Assembly: GCA_009838915.1 (NCBI GenBank)
Contig: VXQT01000013.1
Span: 62,001 to 126,000 of the forward strand
Origin: Chloroflexota bacterium
GTDB taxonomy: Bacteria > Chloroflexota > Dehalococcoidia > Bin125
DNA: 64,000 nucleotides
Direction: 5' to 3'
The translations under genes were made by a program, and so were the position numbers. Below the pieces are notes generated by a model that ran no database searches, had not been told where the DNA came from, and saw nothing but the letters and a program-made list of their open reading frames with translations. Below, piece after piece: positions 1 through 8,778 of the stretch; the stretch's first letter is position 1, and every line of letters starts with the position of its first letter.

Positions 1-373
1 GCGTGCCGCCGTCGGCATTGAGCACGTCGCAATCGATGTTGAACGTGCGCTCGCCCAGCGCCCCCAGGTTGACGGCGGCGCGCAGGCTGCGGCCGATCAG
101 ACGCTGAATCTCCTTTGTCCGACCAGCCGACAGCACGCGCTCCCGATTCGAGCGAGTGTTCGTCGCCGCCGGCAGCATGCTGTACTCGGCCGTCAGCCAG
201 CCGCTGCCTGTGCCGCGCATCCAGCGCGGCACCTGTTCCTCCACCGTGACCGCGCAGAGTACCGACGTGTCGCCCAATGAGACCACGCATGAGCCGTCGG
301 CATGCCGCTGCACGTCCAGTTCAAAGCTGAGCGGACGTAACTCGTGAGGTTGGCGTCCGTCGATGCGTACCAT
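1..373 (-). CDS. rph: Ribonuclease PH, N-terminal part (runs off the left edge)
   Basis: Translating the minus strand from the ATG at 373 gives [20 protein letters not shown], then [27 protein letters not shown] and [19 protein letters not shown]. These are the ordered signature blocks of RNase PH, the phosphorolytic 3'-5' exoribonuclease that trims tRNA 3' ends. About 124 of roughly 240 residues are present; the C-terminus lies outside the window. The ORF track misses it because no stop codon is inside. A TAAGCT box 6 nt upstream of the ATG suggests leaderless expression. It is divergent from the amidase, with only 27 bases between the two starts. Confidence 0.93.
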   Translation of the reverse strand, partial: MVRIDGRQPHELRPLSFELDVQRHADGSCVVSLGDTSVLCAVTVEEQVPRWMRGTGSGWLTAEYSMLPAATNTRSNRERVLSAGRTKEIQRLIGRSLRAAVNLGALGERTFNIDCDVLNADGGT

Positions 374-379
374 GCGTAG

Positions 380-385
380 AGCTTA
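380..385 (-). promoter_or_regulatory. -10 box for leaderless rph
   Basis: TAAGCT lies 6 nt before the rph ATG. A TTGCCA lies 16 nt further upstream and overlaps the amidase start. The transcript would begin at or near the start codon. Confidence 0.45.
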
Positions 386-400
386 GGAGAGGACATACAC

Positions 401-1846
401 ATGGCAATCCAGGGTTACTCGGATCTCGATGCCGTCGAACTGGCGCGCATGGTCGCCCACCGCGAGGTGTCGGCGATCGAACTGTTGGAGGAGGCGATTG
501 AGCGGGCCGAGCGGGTCAATCCACAGATCAACGCGGTCGTCTACCCCTGGTACGACCATGCGCGAGAGAACGCGCTCAGCGGTCTGCCCGAGGGTCCGCT
601 GCACGGTGTGCCGTTCCTGCTCAAGGACCTGGGCACGCTCTACGCCGGACAGCCGATCTCCAGCGGCTCCAAGGTCTTCGCCGATACGATCCCCGACCAC
701 GACTCGGAGATGGTGATCCGCTACAAGGCGGCGGGCCTGTCGATCTTCGGTCGGACGACGTCGCCCGAGATGGGTATCACCTCGACGACCGAGTCGCAGC
801 TGCACGGCAAGACGCGCAATCCCTGGAACCTCGATCACACCGCGGGCGGATCGTCGGGCGGCGCCGCTGCCGCCGTGGCGACCGGGATCATCCCCGCCGC
901 CAACGCCTCCGACGGCGGCGGATCGATCCGCATTCCCGCGACATGCAACGGCCTGTTCGGTCTCAAGCCGACGCGAGCCCGCACGCCCGCCGGTCCCGAC
1001 GTGGGCGAGGGCTGGGCCGGCATGTCGACCGTGCACGCGGTCTCACGCTCGGTTCGCGACTCCGCGGTACTGCTCGACGCGACCGCTGGACCCGACATCG
1101 GCGCGCCCTACTTCGCGCCGCCGCCGGAGCGTCCCTGGACGGAGGAAGTCGGGCGCGACCCGGGCACGCTGCGAATCGGCGTGATTCTCAAGCCGTTCAA
1201 CGAGTGCGAAATTGACGGCGATTGCATCGCCGCCGCCGAGCACTCGGCACAGCTCCTGCGCTCGCTCGGTCACGAGGTCGAGGACGCGGTGCTCGAGATT
1301 CCCGAGGAAGTACGCAACCCGCTCTTCGACATCGTCCGTCCCTCGACCAAGCTGGCCTTCGATCAGAAGGCGGAGGAGTTGGGCCGCACGCCGAATCCCG
1401 AGGACATGGAGCCGATCACCTGGCGGATGATCTCGGGCGACATGCCGAGCGCGACCGAGTACATCGCCGCCACCCGCGCCGTGCACGCGATCGGTCGCTA
1501 CGTCGGCCGCTGGTTCGCCGGCGTCGATGGTCCCGGCTACGACGTGATGCTCACGCCGACGATGGCCACCCCGCCGCTGGAGCTGGGCAAGCTGTCGCTG
1601 GACCGCGACGACATGCTGGCGCAGGGACAGGACGTGCAGCGCACGGTCGGGTTCACTTCGCTGTTCAACGCCTCGGGCAACCCCGCCGCCTCGGTGCCGC
1701 TCTACTGGAACGAGGCCGGGCTGCCGGTGGGCACGCAGCTCGTCGCGCCCTACGCCGACGAGGCCACCCTCTTCCGGCTCGCCGCCCAGCTCGAAGCCGC
1801 CCAACCATGGGCCGACCGCAAGCCTCCCGTACACTCCGACGCATGA
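401..1846 (+). CDS. Amidase-signature family amidohydrolase
   Basis: A 481-residue amidase-signature enzyme that would hydrolyse a C-N amide bond of an unknown substrate in the cytoplasm. The Ser-cisSer-Lys triad is visible: Lys about 75 in PFLLKDLG, the cis-Ser in AGGSSGG about 151, and the nucleophile in [10 protein letters not shown] about 175. Full length for the family. The start is supported by AGGAGAGG about 9 nt upstream of ATG. It is followed after a short repeat-bearing gap by a ThDP enzyme on the same strand, so the two may act in one catabolic route (inference). Unlike GatA, it has no gatB/gatC neighbours. A second amidase lies at 60.7 kb. Confidence 0.9.
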   Translation: MAIQGYSDLDAVELARMVAHREVSAIELLEEAIERAERVNPQINAVVYPWYDHARENALSGLPEGPLHGVPFLLKDLGTLYAGQPISSGSKVFADTIPDHDSEMVIRYKAAGLSIFGRTTSPEMGITSTTESQLHGKTRNPWNLDHTAGGSSGGAAAAVATGIIPAANASDGGGSIRIPATCNGLFGLKPTRARTPAGPDVGEGWAGMSTVHAVSRSVRDSAVLLDATAGPDIGAPYFAPPPERPWTEEVGRDPGTLRIGVILKPFNECEIDGDCIAAAEHSAQLLRSLGHEVEDAVLEIPEEVRNPLFDIVRPSTKLAFDQKAEELGRTPNPEDMEPITWRMISGDMPSATEYIAATRAVHAIGRYVGRWFAGVDGPGYDVMLTPTMATPPLELGKLSLDRDDMLAQGQDVQRTVGFTSLFNASGNPAASVPLYWNEAGLPVGTQLVAPYADEATLFRLAAQLEAAQPWADRKPPVHSDA

Positions 1847-1849
1847 GAT

Positions 1850-1892
1850 CCCCTCTCCTCCTTTCGCGGGGGAGATGCCGATGGCAGAGGGG
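1850..1892 (+). repeat. Type-A palindromic repeat
   Basis: The unit has CCCCTCTCC, a GCGGGGGAGATGCCG core and a GGCAGAGGGG end. It lies between the amidase stop and the next start. The same unit recurs at 3581-3636 and, as an inverted pair, at 7489-7601. Confidence 0.7.
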
Positions 1893-1917
1893 ACGCTTGG
1901 AACCAAGGATCGCAACC

Positions 1918-3564
1918 ATGAGAACCGCAAACGCCATTGCCGAGATGCTCAAGCGAGAAGGCGTCGACTTCGTCGTCGGCTATCCCGTCAATCCGATCTT
2001 CGAAGCGGCGGCCGAGGCCGATATCCGTACGATCATCGTGCGCCAGGAACGCACCGGCATCCACATCGCCGACGCCTTCGCGCGAATGAACTCCGGCGAC
2101 CGGGTCGCGGTCTACCTGACCCAGAACGGTCCCGGCTCCGAGAACTCGTTCGGCGGGCTGGCCCAGGCCTGGTCGGAGTCGGCGCCGATGGTCGCGATCC
2201 CCGGCGGCTACGCCCGCGCGCAGTCCAACGTCGCGCCCAACTTCTCTGGTCTCGTCAACTTCCAGCACGTGAGCAAGTGGACCGAGCAGTTGACCGACGC
2301 CAACGACCTGGCCAACGCCGTCCGCCGCGCCTTTACCCACGCCAAGAACGGCCGCCAGCGGCCGGTCGTGCTGGAGATCCCCGGCGATCTCTGGGGCGCG
2401 GAGATCGAAGAGCCGATCAACTACACACCCACGCCCAAGCATCGCGCCGGCCCCGACCCGGCCGACGCGCGCAAGGCGGCGCAGACGCTGGTCAACGCCG
2501 AGCGACCGGTGATCTACGCGGGCCAGGGCGTCCACTACGCCAGGGCCTGGAACCAGCTCAGGGAACTGGCCGAGCTGCTCGAAGCGCCGGTCACGACCTC
2601 GCTGCAGGGCAAGAGCGCCTTCCCCGAGACGCACCCGCTCTCGCTGGGCTCCGGCGGCCGCGCCTTCCCCCAGGCCGTGCACGAGTTCTTGCGCGACGCG
2701 GACGTGGTCTTCGGCATCGGCTGCTCCTTCGCCAAGACCGGTTTCGGTCTGCAGATGCCCAAGGGTCCGTACTACATCCATTCAACGCTCGATCCCGAGG
2801 ACTTCAACAACGAGGTCGAGATCTCCGAGGGCGTCGTCGGCGACGCCGCTCTGGTGCTCGACGCGATCATCGGCGAGGTGCGCGAGCTGATCTCCGGTCC
2901 CCGAGGCCGGGCCGACGCAGTGGCCGCGAAGATCGCCGAGATCAACGGCGGCTGGCGCAAGGATTGGTCGCACAAGACCGACTCCAACGACACGCCGATC
3001 AATCCCTACCGCGCCCTGCGCGACCTGCACGCGACGCTGGACGAGACGGTAGGGATCGACAACGTCGTCGCCACCCACGACGCCGGTTCACCGCGCGACC
3101 AGATGTCGCCCTTCTGGACCTCGACGACCCCGCTCAGCTACATCGGCTGGGGCAAGACGACGCAGCTCGGCACCGGACTCGGATACGCCATGGGCGCCAA
3201 GGTCTCAGACCCCGAGAAGACCTGCCTCAACGTCTGGGGCGACGCCGCGATCGGCATGACCGGCATGGACTTCGAAACCGCCGTGCGCGAGAACATCCCG
3301 ATCCTCAGCGTGCTGCTCAACAACTTCTCGATGGCGATCGAGCTGCCGATCATGAAGACGGCCACCGAGAAGTACCGCGCGACCGACATCTCCGGCCACT
3401 ACGCCGACATGGCCAAGGCCTTCGGCGGCTACGGAGAGCGCGTCGAGTCGCCCGGAGACCTCAAGGAAGCCTTCAAGCGCGGCATCCGGGCCACCGAGGA
3501 CGGCCAGCCGGCCCTGATCGAGGTGATCACCTCGAAAGAGATCGACTACTCGGTCTTCCGCTAG
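1918..3564 (+). CDS. Thiamine-diphosphate-dependent enzyme, acetolactate-synthase-like
   Basis: A 548-residue three-domain ThDP enzyme. The N-terminal pyrimidine-binding domain carries the catalytic Glu about 44 in IVRQERTGIHIADAF. The middle domain is at about 190-325. The C-terminal domain has the metal/ThDP-binding GDAAIGMTGMDFETA...NN pattern (Asp about 442). This is the family of acetolactate synthase, oxalyl-CoA decarboxylase and glyoxylate carboligase; the sequence does not fix the substrate. The ORF track merges it with upstream frame-open sequence. ATG 1918 is chosen because homology starts there and AAGGA precedes it. There is no adjacent ilvN, so a catabolic rather than branched-chain role is more likely. 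Confidence 0.85.
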   Translation: MRTANAIAEMLKREGVDFVVGYPVNPIFEAAAEADIRTIIVRQERTGIHIADAFARMNSGDRVAVYLTQNGPGSENSFGGLAQAWSESAPMVAIPGGYARAQSNVAPNFSGLVNFQHVSKWTEQLTDANDLANAVRRAFTHAKNGRQRPVVLEIPGDLWGAEIEEPINYTPTPKHRAGPDPADARKAAQTLVNAERPVIYAGQGVHYARAWNQLRELAELLEAPVTTSLQGKSAFPETHPLSLGSGGRAFPQAVHEFLRDADVVFGIGCSFAKTGFGLQMPKGPYYIHSTLDPEDFNNEVEISEGVVGDAALVLDAIIGEVRELISGPRGRADAVAAKIAEINGGWRKDWSHKTDSNDTPINPYRALRDLHATLDETVGIDNVVATHDAGSPRDQMSPFWTSTTPLSYIGWGKTTQLGTGLGYAMGAKVSDPEKTCLNVWGDAAIGMTGMDFETAVRENIPILSVLLNNFSMAIELPIMKTATEKYRATDISGHYADMAKAFGGYGERVESPGDLKEAFKRGIRATEDGQPALIEVITSKEIDYSVFR

Positions 3565-3580
3565 GCCACGCCATCCTCCA

Positions 3581-3636
3581 CCTCTCCCTAACTCTCCCCC
3601 CGCGAAGCGGGGGGAGATGCCGGAGGCAGAGGGGGG
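3581..3636 (+). repeat. Type-A palindromic repeat
   Basis: CTCTCCCCCCGCG-AA-GCGGGGGGAGA forms a strong hairpin and is followed by the shared TGCCGGAGGCAGAGGGG tail. It fills the gap between the ThDP enzyme and the Mrr gene, at the left edge of the lower-GC island. It may also act as a terminator. Confidence 0.72.
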
Positions 3637-3659
3637 CACTCGCAGAAAGGACCTTCGCG

Positions 3660-4637
3660 ATGCCTAAGGTCTGGCTCCTGCGCGCTAACTTCGGCGAACA
3701 CACACAGCGATGCGTCGAAGGTGGCTTTCACGGTCTTGGTTGGGACATGGGAGACTGTTCGTCTCTACACGACCGAGAGAGCTTGGCCAAGAGATGGGAG
3801 TCAGTGGCACCCGAACAGGATTCCCCCACAAATCGACGTGCTGTTATAGGCATCTATGCTCGCTTCCTCTTCGAGATGGAGGTGGGAGACTGGATCCTCA
3901 CACCCGATGTTAACTCTCGCTGGCTCCGGTATGGTCGGATCGCGGGCAACTATCGGTTCGAATCTCCCGACTTAGCCGAAGATTCTTGCCACTATCAACA
4001 CAGGCGGGATGTCGACTGGAGACCAGGCCAGATTGATCGCCGCGAGTTCTCTGTACCCTTCCAGAACACCCTCAAGTCAAACCTGACGCTGTTTAGAGTT
4101 CGACACGAGCAAGAGTTTCTTACCCACATTGGGGAGATATCGCCCAGTCCACATCTCATGTCTGACAAGGCTTCAAGTCTTCGTCCACACCAGCTTGCAT
4201 TGGAGCGCATTCTCCTGCTGGACCCGGCAGAGTTTGAGCAACTCGTCGGACACTTGCTCGCTGCGATGGGTTTCGAAATCGAGGTCACCCAACCCGTCGC
4301 GGATGGCGGCGTCGACTTCCGCGGCGTGCTCAACGTGTCCAACGCCGCCCAAGTGTCGATCACCGGTCAAGTCAAGCGGTACCAAACGAGCTCAAAGATC
4401 ACCGCACGCCCGATCCGCGACCTTCGGGGCCGAATACCAATCGGTTCTCAGGGCACATTCGTAACCACATCTGACTACACCAAGGACGCGCGACGGGTAG
4501 CTGAGGAAGGCGGCTTCGCTCGCGTCGGCCTGATCAATGGCGAGCAGCTTGTCGACCTACTGACCCAGCACTGGCAAGAGATTCCCGACGAGTTCCAGGA
4601 CACACTCGGGCTCAAGCCGATCCTCGTCCCTGCATGA
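3660..4637 (+). CDS. Mrr-type (type IV-like) restriction endonuclease
   Basis: A 325-residue protein. The C-terminal half (about 180-320) is an Mrr-like PD-(D/E)xK nuclease: FEQLVGHLLAAMGFEIEVT, the metal-binding Asp about 219 in GGVDFRG, and QVK with Lys about 239. The N-terminal half (VWLLRANFG...GIYARFLFEMEVGDWILTP) looks like the small beta-rich recognition module found ahead of Mrr domains. It may read modified DNA (inference). AAAGGA precedes the ATG. Its stop overlaps the start of the next gene (ATGA), so the two are probably translated together. GC content is visibly lower than in the neighbours, consistent with transfer. There is no methyltransferase partner, as expected for a modification-dependent enzyme. 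Confidence 0.82.
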   Translation: MPKVWLLRANFGEHTQRCVEGGFHGLGWDMGDCSSLHDRESLAKRWESVAPEQDSPTNRRAVIGIYARFLFEMEVGDWILTPDVNSRWLRYGRIAGNYRFESPDLAEDSCHYQHRRDVDWRPGQIDRREFSVPFQNTLKSNLTLFRVRHEQEFLTHIGEISPSPHLMSDKASSLRPHQLALERILLLDPAEFEQLVGHLLAAMGFEIEVTQPVADGGVDFRGVLNVSNAAQVSITGQVKRYQTSSKITARPIRDLRGRIPIGSQGTFVTTSDYTKDARRVAEEGGFARVGLINGEQLVDLLTQHWQEIPDEFQDTLGLKPILVPA

Positions 4638-5143
4638 CTCCTCTCCCCCACGATCAATGCTTCTGGGTCGTCCCAGACCGATTCCTGGCTGGAAACTATC
4701 CCGGACACAAGACCGAGGCCTCTGCGAAGCAGAAGCTCCAGCCGATACTCGACTCAGGCGTTGATGTGTTCGTCGACCTCACGCAAGCAAGCGAACTCAA
4801 GCCCTACGAGCACCTGCTGCCCGAGGGCGTCAAACACATTCGATTTCCGATCCGCGATGTCAGCGTTCCTCGAGACAGATCCGAGATGACGGCGATCCTC
4901 GACTGGATCGACGCCGAACTGGAGCTCGGCAACCAGATCTACGTCCACTGTTGGGGCGGACACGGACGCACCGGCACGGTCGTCGGCTGCTGGCTGCGAC
5001 GTCGCGGACGCGATCCGCAGCAGGCGATCGACGAGTTGCAGCAGCTCTGGCAGCAGAACGTCAAGTCGACCTGGGGCGGCGAGTACTCAAGGACGCCGCA
5101 GACTCAAGAGCAGTTCGACTACATCCGTCGTTGGCGGGACTAG
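4634..5143 (+). CDS. Dual-specificity/tyrosine phosphatase-like protein
   Basis: A 169-residue protein with the Cx5R phosphatase loop HCWGGHGRTG (Cys about 106, Arg about 112). A likely general-acid Asp sits in the preceding PIRDVSVPRDR segment. It resembles bacterial dual-specificity phosphatases that remove phosphate from tyrosine, serine or phosphorylated small molecules. Its ATG overlaps the stop of the Mrr-like nuclease gene by four bases, which implies translational coupling. The pairing of a nuclease with a phosphatase hints at a defence or regulatory module, but that is inference; it could be cargo inherited together. Confidence 0.85.
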   Translation: MTPLPHDQCFWVVPDRFLAGNYPGHKTEASAKQKLQPILDSGVDVFVDLTQASELKPYEHLLPEGVKHIRFPIRDVSVPRDRSEMTAILDWIDAELELGNQIYVHCWGGHGRTGTVVGCWLRRRGRDPQQAIDELQQLWQQNVKSTWGGEYSRTPQTQEQFDYIRRWRD

Positions 5144-5348
5144 CCTTGGTCGGCAACTGCTCCGTACTCGGCCGGCGTTGGCTCAACACTACGTCGCCGC
5201 TCGGACCGTACTGAGGGCACAACCCAATTGATCCGGGTGATTCTTTCTGCGCTCTTCATCACCACAGAAGATTACCTGAACGCACAAGTGAGTGGCCTCA
5301 AGGTTACATTCAGGCTGATACACTTGGGCTCGATCAGGAGCGTCGGAC

Positions 5349-6239
5349 ATGACTGGTTCGCAGGGTCGCTCATGCAGGGCATGGCTTGTGCTTGTTATGG
5401 CTGCGTTGATGATCTCCGGCTTGATGAGTCCCTTCCCGATTGCCACTGCAGATGAAGACTCCATGACGGGACCCGGCCCTGGATATGTTGGCGACGTTTC
5501 GCCGCCGGAGGTTCAGCCGGTGGACTTCGCGGTCAGGATTGCGGCGCGCTTGACGGCGGACGAACGGATCGAATTCGGCATCCAGTTGCTTGATCGGAAC
5601 GGCGGGCCCGGTGCGTTGCTGCTGCCTCAGCAGCGCTTCTTTCCGCTGAGCATCACTCACCATGAGTGGCTCAAGACGCCAGGCGTCGCGTGCGAGTCTC
5701 TCCCGTACACCGACAGCGGCGCCGACCTGAGCGATGAGCGGTTGCGCCAATTCAAGTCGACGAAGGTTCAAATCCGCGCGAGAGTGCACCCGACGAGGCA
5801 TCAGGTTGAGTTTGCGCTTCGCCACGAGTTGCCGGCCGCGGGAGGCGGACCTCCCTACAGCGACCCGATGTTCCCTGAGAAGCGGTTCTTTCCAGGTGAT
5901 GTCAGCCACCACAAGTGGTTGTACTCGTCGGACATCCTGTTCACGATTCTCTATGGCGCCGAAGGGTACATGGCAGGGGACGCGACCATGGACTCGGTGG
6001 ACGGCTCGATACAGCCGCGCTGGGTGGATATCTACGAGTACCGCGACAGTCCGACGCCTCTGCCCGAATGCCTGTCAATCCTGGATGCCGAGGGACCCGT
6101 GTTTATGAGCGGCGGTTGCATCATTCCCATGATCCGGCACTGCAGGGATCACAGAGACATCCTGGAGTGTCGGAACTTCAGAAGGCTCTGGCCAATGTAT
6201 GCGGTTGCTATCGACATAGACGAGTCAGAGTGGCCTTGA
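5349..6239 (+). CDS. Secreted protein with two internal repeats, function unknown
   Basis: A 296-residue protein with an N-terminal signal peptide: a basic start, then AWLVLVMAALMISGLM, with likely cleavage near ATA-DE. The mature part contains a duplicated module. Each copy begins with a V-I-A-R/V-R-A-R beta-like strand and ends in RFFP-x-x-(I/V)-(T/S)-H-H-x-W-L (PQQRFFPLSITHHEWL and PEKRFFPGDVSHHKWL). Several cysteines in the C-terminal part may form disulfides. CAGGAG precedes the ATG. I recognise no family. It lies downstream of the Mrr/phosphatase pair after a 205-base gap in which I see nothing else. Confidence 0.7.
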   Translation: MTGSQGRSCRAWLVLVMAALMISGLMSPFPIATADEDSMTGPGPGYVGDVSPPEVQPVDFAVRIAARLTADERIEFGIQLLDRNGGPGALLLPQQRFFPLSITHHEWLKTPGVACESLPYTDSGADLSDERLRQFKSTKVQIRARVHPTRHQVEFALRHELPAAGGGPPYSDPMFPEKRFFPGDVSHHKWLYSSDILFTILYGAEGYMAGDATMDSVDGSIQPRWVDIYEYRDSPTPLPECLSILDAEGPVFMSGGCIIPMIRHCRDHRDILECRNFRRLWPMYAVAIDIDESEWP

Positions 6240-6275
6240 TCGAGAAGCGTCGCCGAGTGTCTGGCAGCGCGGCAG

Positions 6276-8681
6276 CTACTCCATCACCCCGTCCGCCTCC
6301 AGCCGCGACACTTCCTCCGCCGACATGCCCAGCCAGTCTGAGGCGACCGAGGCGTTGGACTCGCCGAAGACTTCGGAGCGGTTGTAGACGGTGGAGGGGC
6401 TGCGCTCGAAGCGCAGCGGGAGGCGGTCGACCTTGAGCGGGCCGATGACCGGATGCGGATCGTCGAAGTCGAAGTGCATCTGCGCCTGTGCAAGTTGCGG
6501 ATCGTGCTGAGTGAGATCGAGACCGGTTTGGACGACGCCGGCAGGGACGCCGGCCTGCTGGCAGCGCTGCATCAGCTCGTAGCGATCCTGGGTTCGCGTC
6601 CACTCGCCGATTCGAGCGTCGATCTCCGCTCGTCGTGCGTGACGACCCTCAGCCGTAACCAGCGAGGCATCGCCGAGCCAGTCGCCGGCCTCCATCAGCT
6701 CGCACAGCGACTGCCACTGTCGGTCGTCGACGACCGCGATCGCGCACCACTGGTCGTCACCCGCACACGGATAGATCGAGTGCGGCGTCCACGACTCCCA
6801 GGGCGGATCGTTTCCGACTGGACCCGCGGCGACGCCGTTTGCGAACCAGTCGAGCAGGGCGGGGCCGGAGAACGAGACGCCGACCTCGAACTGGCTCATG
6901 TCGATCTGCTGTCCCCGGCCCGTCATCCGCCGGGCCTCAAGCGCGGCCAGGATCGCGACCGCGCCGTGGAGCCCGGCCATGTGGTCGTTGTAGCTGAAGC
7001 CGATCCCGATGTCGTTGCGTCCCGGCACGCCGGTCAGATAGGTCAGCCCGGCCAGTGCGTGCACGGTCGGCGCGTAGGTGACGTAGTTCGACCACGGCCC
7101 GGTCGTGCCCATTCCCGACATGCCGATGTAGACGACGCCGGGATTGTCGGGACTGACCGCGTCGTAGCCGATGCCCCAGCGGTCCAGCACGCCGACCGAG
7201 AAGTTGTCGATCACCACATCGGCCTGCACTGCCAGTTGGCGCGCGATCTCCCGAGCCTCGTCGCGGGCGAGATCGAGCTGCAGCACCCGCTTGTTGCGAT
7301 TCCACAACGCGTGATAGGGGCTGTCGGGACCCCCCGCCAGCGAGACCCGCGTCTCGGACATGACCTTGACCACGTCCGCGCCCATGTCGCCCAGCACGCG
7401 AGTCGCGAATGGTCCCGCGAGGACGTGTGTGAAGTCGAGAATGCGAACGCCCTCAAGCGGGCCGGTGGTGGGGCGCCCACTGTGCGGAAGCCCCCCTCTG
7501 TCCCTACGGGACATCTCCCCCCGCTGCGCGGGGGGAGAAACCGAACCCGATTCCCTCTCCCCCCGCGCAGCGGGGGGAGATGCCGAAGGCAGAGGGGGGC
7601 TCCCCGCCCCGCCAAGTCGCCACGGAGTCTCCGAGAACTGATACGGCGCCCCCGGACCCAATACCGCCGCATCGCCGACCGGATACGGCGTCCACCAGTC
7701 ACGCGCGTCGAGTTGCGGGTTGGCCGCGACTTCGGGAGTAGTCATCACCCAGCCGTAGGGATGGTGCCGAGCCTGGGCCTCGTGAAAGAACGGCTCGACC
7801 TCCTTGCCGGCGACCCAGTCCCGCAGCGTCTGCATCGTGAGCTGGATCATCTCGGCCACGTTGGCCGGGTCGCTGAAGCGCTCGTCCAGCAGCTCCATAC
7901 CGAGGCCTTCCTCGACCAGCCAGGCGACCTGGCGGGAGAAGTCGGGCGTCGGCGTGATCATGATCGAACCGCCTATGGCCTGCATCACGACGTAGGCGTT
8001 GGACCAGTGCAGCGAGCCGCGTCTGGGCAGCACCGGACCATCGGCGAAGGGCACCTGATCGTGGTGCCAGGCCCACATCAGTACGTGCTCGAGGATCGTG
8101 CCCAGCGCCTCGTGGACGCTGAGCCGAACAATCTGTCCCGCGCCGGTCTCGCGCGCATGCCGCAGCGCCGCCAACGCGCCGATCGCGGCGTAGACGCCGG
8201 CGACGAATGCGTATTGGTCGCCGTAGAGCTTGAGCGGCGGCGTGTCGGCGTCGCCCGAAGTGGCCGCGACGCCCCCCAACGCCTCGGCGACCAGCCCCGG
8301 CGCCGCGTAGTCCCGCCACGGTCCGGCGCGCCCGAACGAGGTGACATCGACTATCACCAGCGACGGGTTGGCCGCCAGCAGCGCCTCCGGGTCCGGCAAC
8401 CGCTCGCAGTCGAGCACGATCTCGGCGGATCCGGCCAGTTGCGCCACCGCATCCGAGTCGCCGCGCGTGAAGGTGCGTGAACTGGCAAAGAGCGCGTGCC
8501 AGAGCGACGCGCCGTTGACGTGCAGTGGAGCGCGCGCGCGCAACGGGTCGCCGCCATCGGGCTCAACCCGGATCACTTCCGCCCCGAGATCGCCAAGCAG
8601 CTTGCCGGCGTAGATCGCGCGGTCGTCGGTCAGGTCAACCACTCGGACATTGGCCAGTGGGCCGGGTCGGGTATCGGGCAT
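6276..8681 (-). CDS. Fused two-domain CaiB/BaiF CoA-transferase
   Basis: An 801-residue protein made of two family III CoA-transferase domains (residues about 1-360 and 400-801). Family members move CoA between a carboxylic acid and an acyl-CoA in the cytoplasm. The first half starts LANVRVVDLTDD...GKLLGDLGAEVIRVEP. The second starts LEGVRILDFTHVLAGPFATRVLGDMGADVVKV. The second half keeps an Asp at the usual catalytic place (QIDMSQFE, about 594). The first has IVRLSVHEA there, so it is probably inactive as a transferase. The linker is encoded by a palindromic repeat. The track start is too early; ATG 8681 is the homology start and has a TACACT box 7 nt upstream. Confidence 0.88.
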   Translation of the reverse strand: MPDTRPGPLANVRVVDLTDDRAIYAGKLLGDLGAEVIRVEPDGGDPLRARAPLHVNGASLWHALFASSRTFTRGDSDAVAQLAGSAEIVLDCERLPDPEALLAANPSLVIVDVTSFGRAGPWRDYAAPGLVAEALGGVAATSGDADTPPLKLYGDQYAFVAGVYAAIGALAALRHARETGAGQIVRLSVHEALGTILEHVLMWAWHHDQVPFADGPVLPRRGSLHWSNAYVVMQAIGGSIMITPTPDFSRQVAWLVEEGLGMELLDERFSDPANVAEMIQLTMQTLRDWVAGKEVEPFFHEAQARHHPYGWVMTTPEVAANPQLDARDWWTPYPVGDAAVLGPGAPYQFSETPWRLGGAGSPPLPSASPPAARGERESGSVSPPAQRGEMSRRDRGGLPHSGRPTTGPLEGVRILDFTHVLAGPFATRVLGDMGADVVKVMSETRVSLAGGPDSPYHALWNRNKRVLQLDLARDEAREIARQLAVQADVVIDNFSVGVLDRWGIGYDAVSPDNPGVVYIGMSGMGTTGPWSNYVTYAPTVHALAGLTYLTGVPGRNDIGIGFSYNDHMAGLHGAVAILAALEARRMTGRGQQIDMSQFEVGVSFSGPALLDWFANGVAAGPVGNDPPWESWTPHSIYPCAGDDQWCAIAVVDDRQWQSLCELMEAGDWLGDASLVTAEGRHARRAEIDARIGEWTRTQDRYELMQRCQQAGVPAGVVQTGLDLTQHDPQLAQAQMHFDFDDPHPVIGPLKVDRLPLRFERSPSTVYNRSEVFGESNASVASDWLGMSAEEVSRLEADGVME
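7489..7601. repeat. MITE-like inverted pair of type-A repeats inside a gene
   Basis: AGCCCCCCTCTG at the left end is the exact complement of CAGAGGGGGGCT at the right end. Each arm contains its own GCGGGGGG/CCCCCCGC hairpin, and a 17-base spacer separates them. The element is translated in frame as a Pro/Ser/Arg/Gly-rich linker between the two CoA-transferase domains. Confidence 0.78.
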
Positions 8682-8688
8682 GGATGAG

Positions 8689-8694
8689 AGTGTA
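8689..8694 (-). promoter_or_regulatory. -10 box for leaderless CoA-transferase gene
   Basis: TACACT sits 7 nt upstream of ATG 8681, the same arrangement as at many other starts in this window. Confidence 0.4.
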
Positions 8695-8735
8695 AGGGGA
8701 GCGGGAGACGCCTCTAGTAATCTGACGGAACGATG

Positions 8736-8754
8736 TTCCCGTCTGCGCGGGAGT
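8736..8754 (+). repeat. Type-B palindromic repeat (degenerate)
   Basis: TTCCCGTCTGCGCGGGAGTGAC is a variant of the type-B unit (ATTCCCGCCTGCGCGGGAATGAC). It lies in the divergent gap between the fused CoA-transferase and the acyl-CoA dehydrogenase. Confidence 0.55.
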
Positions 8755-8778
8755 GACGACGTACTGGAGCGTGTTGAC

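Noticed and set aside
1222-1917. N-terminal extension of the ThDP enzyme in the 780-aa ORF
   Set aside because: The region overlaps the amidase in another frame and reads as Arg-rich noise. The real start is ATG 1918.
3952-3980. tRNA T-arm-like GGTTCGAATC
   Set aside because: It lies within the Mrr-like coding sequence and no matching acceptor, D or anticodon arms can be drawn.
6453-8480. 675-aa plus-strand ORF opposite the fused CoA-transferase
   Set aside because: Shadow frame with no domain pattern. The minus-strand gene is supported by clear homology.
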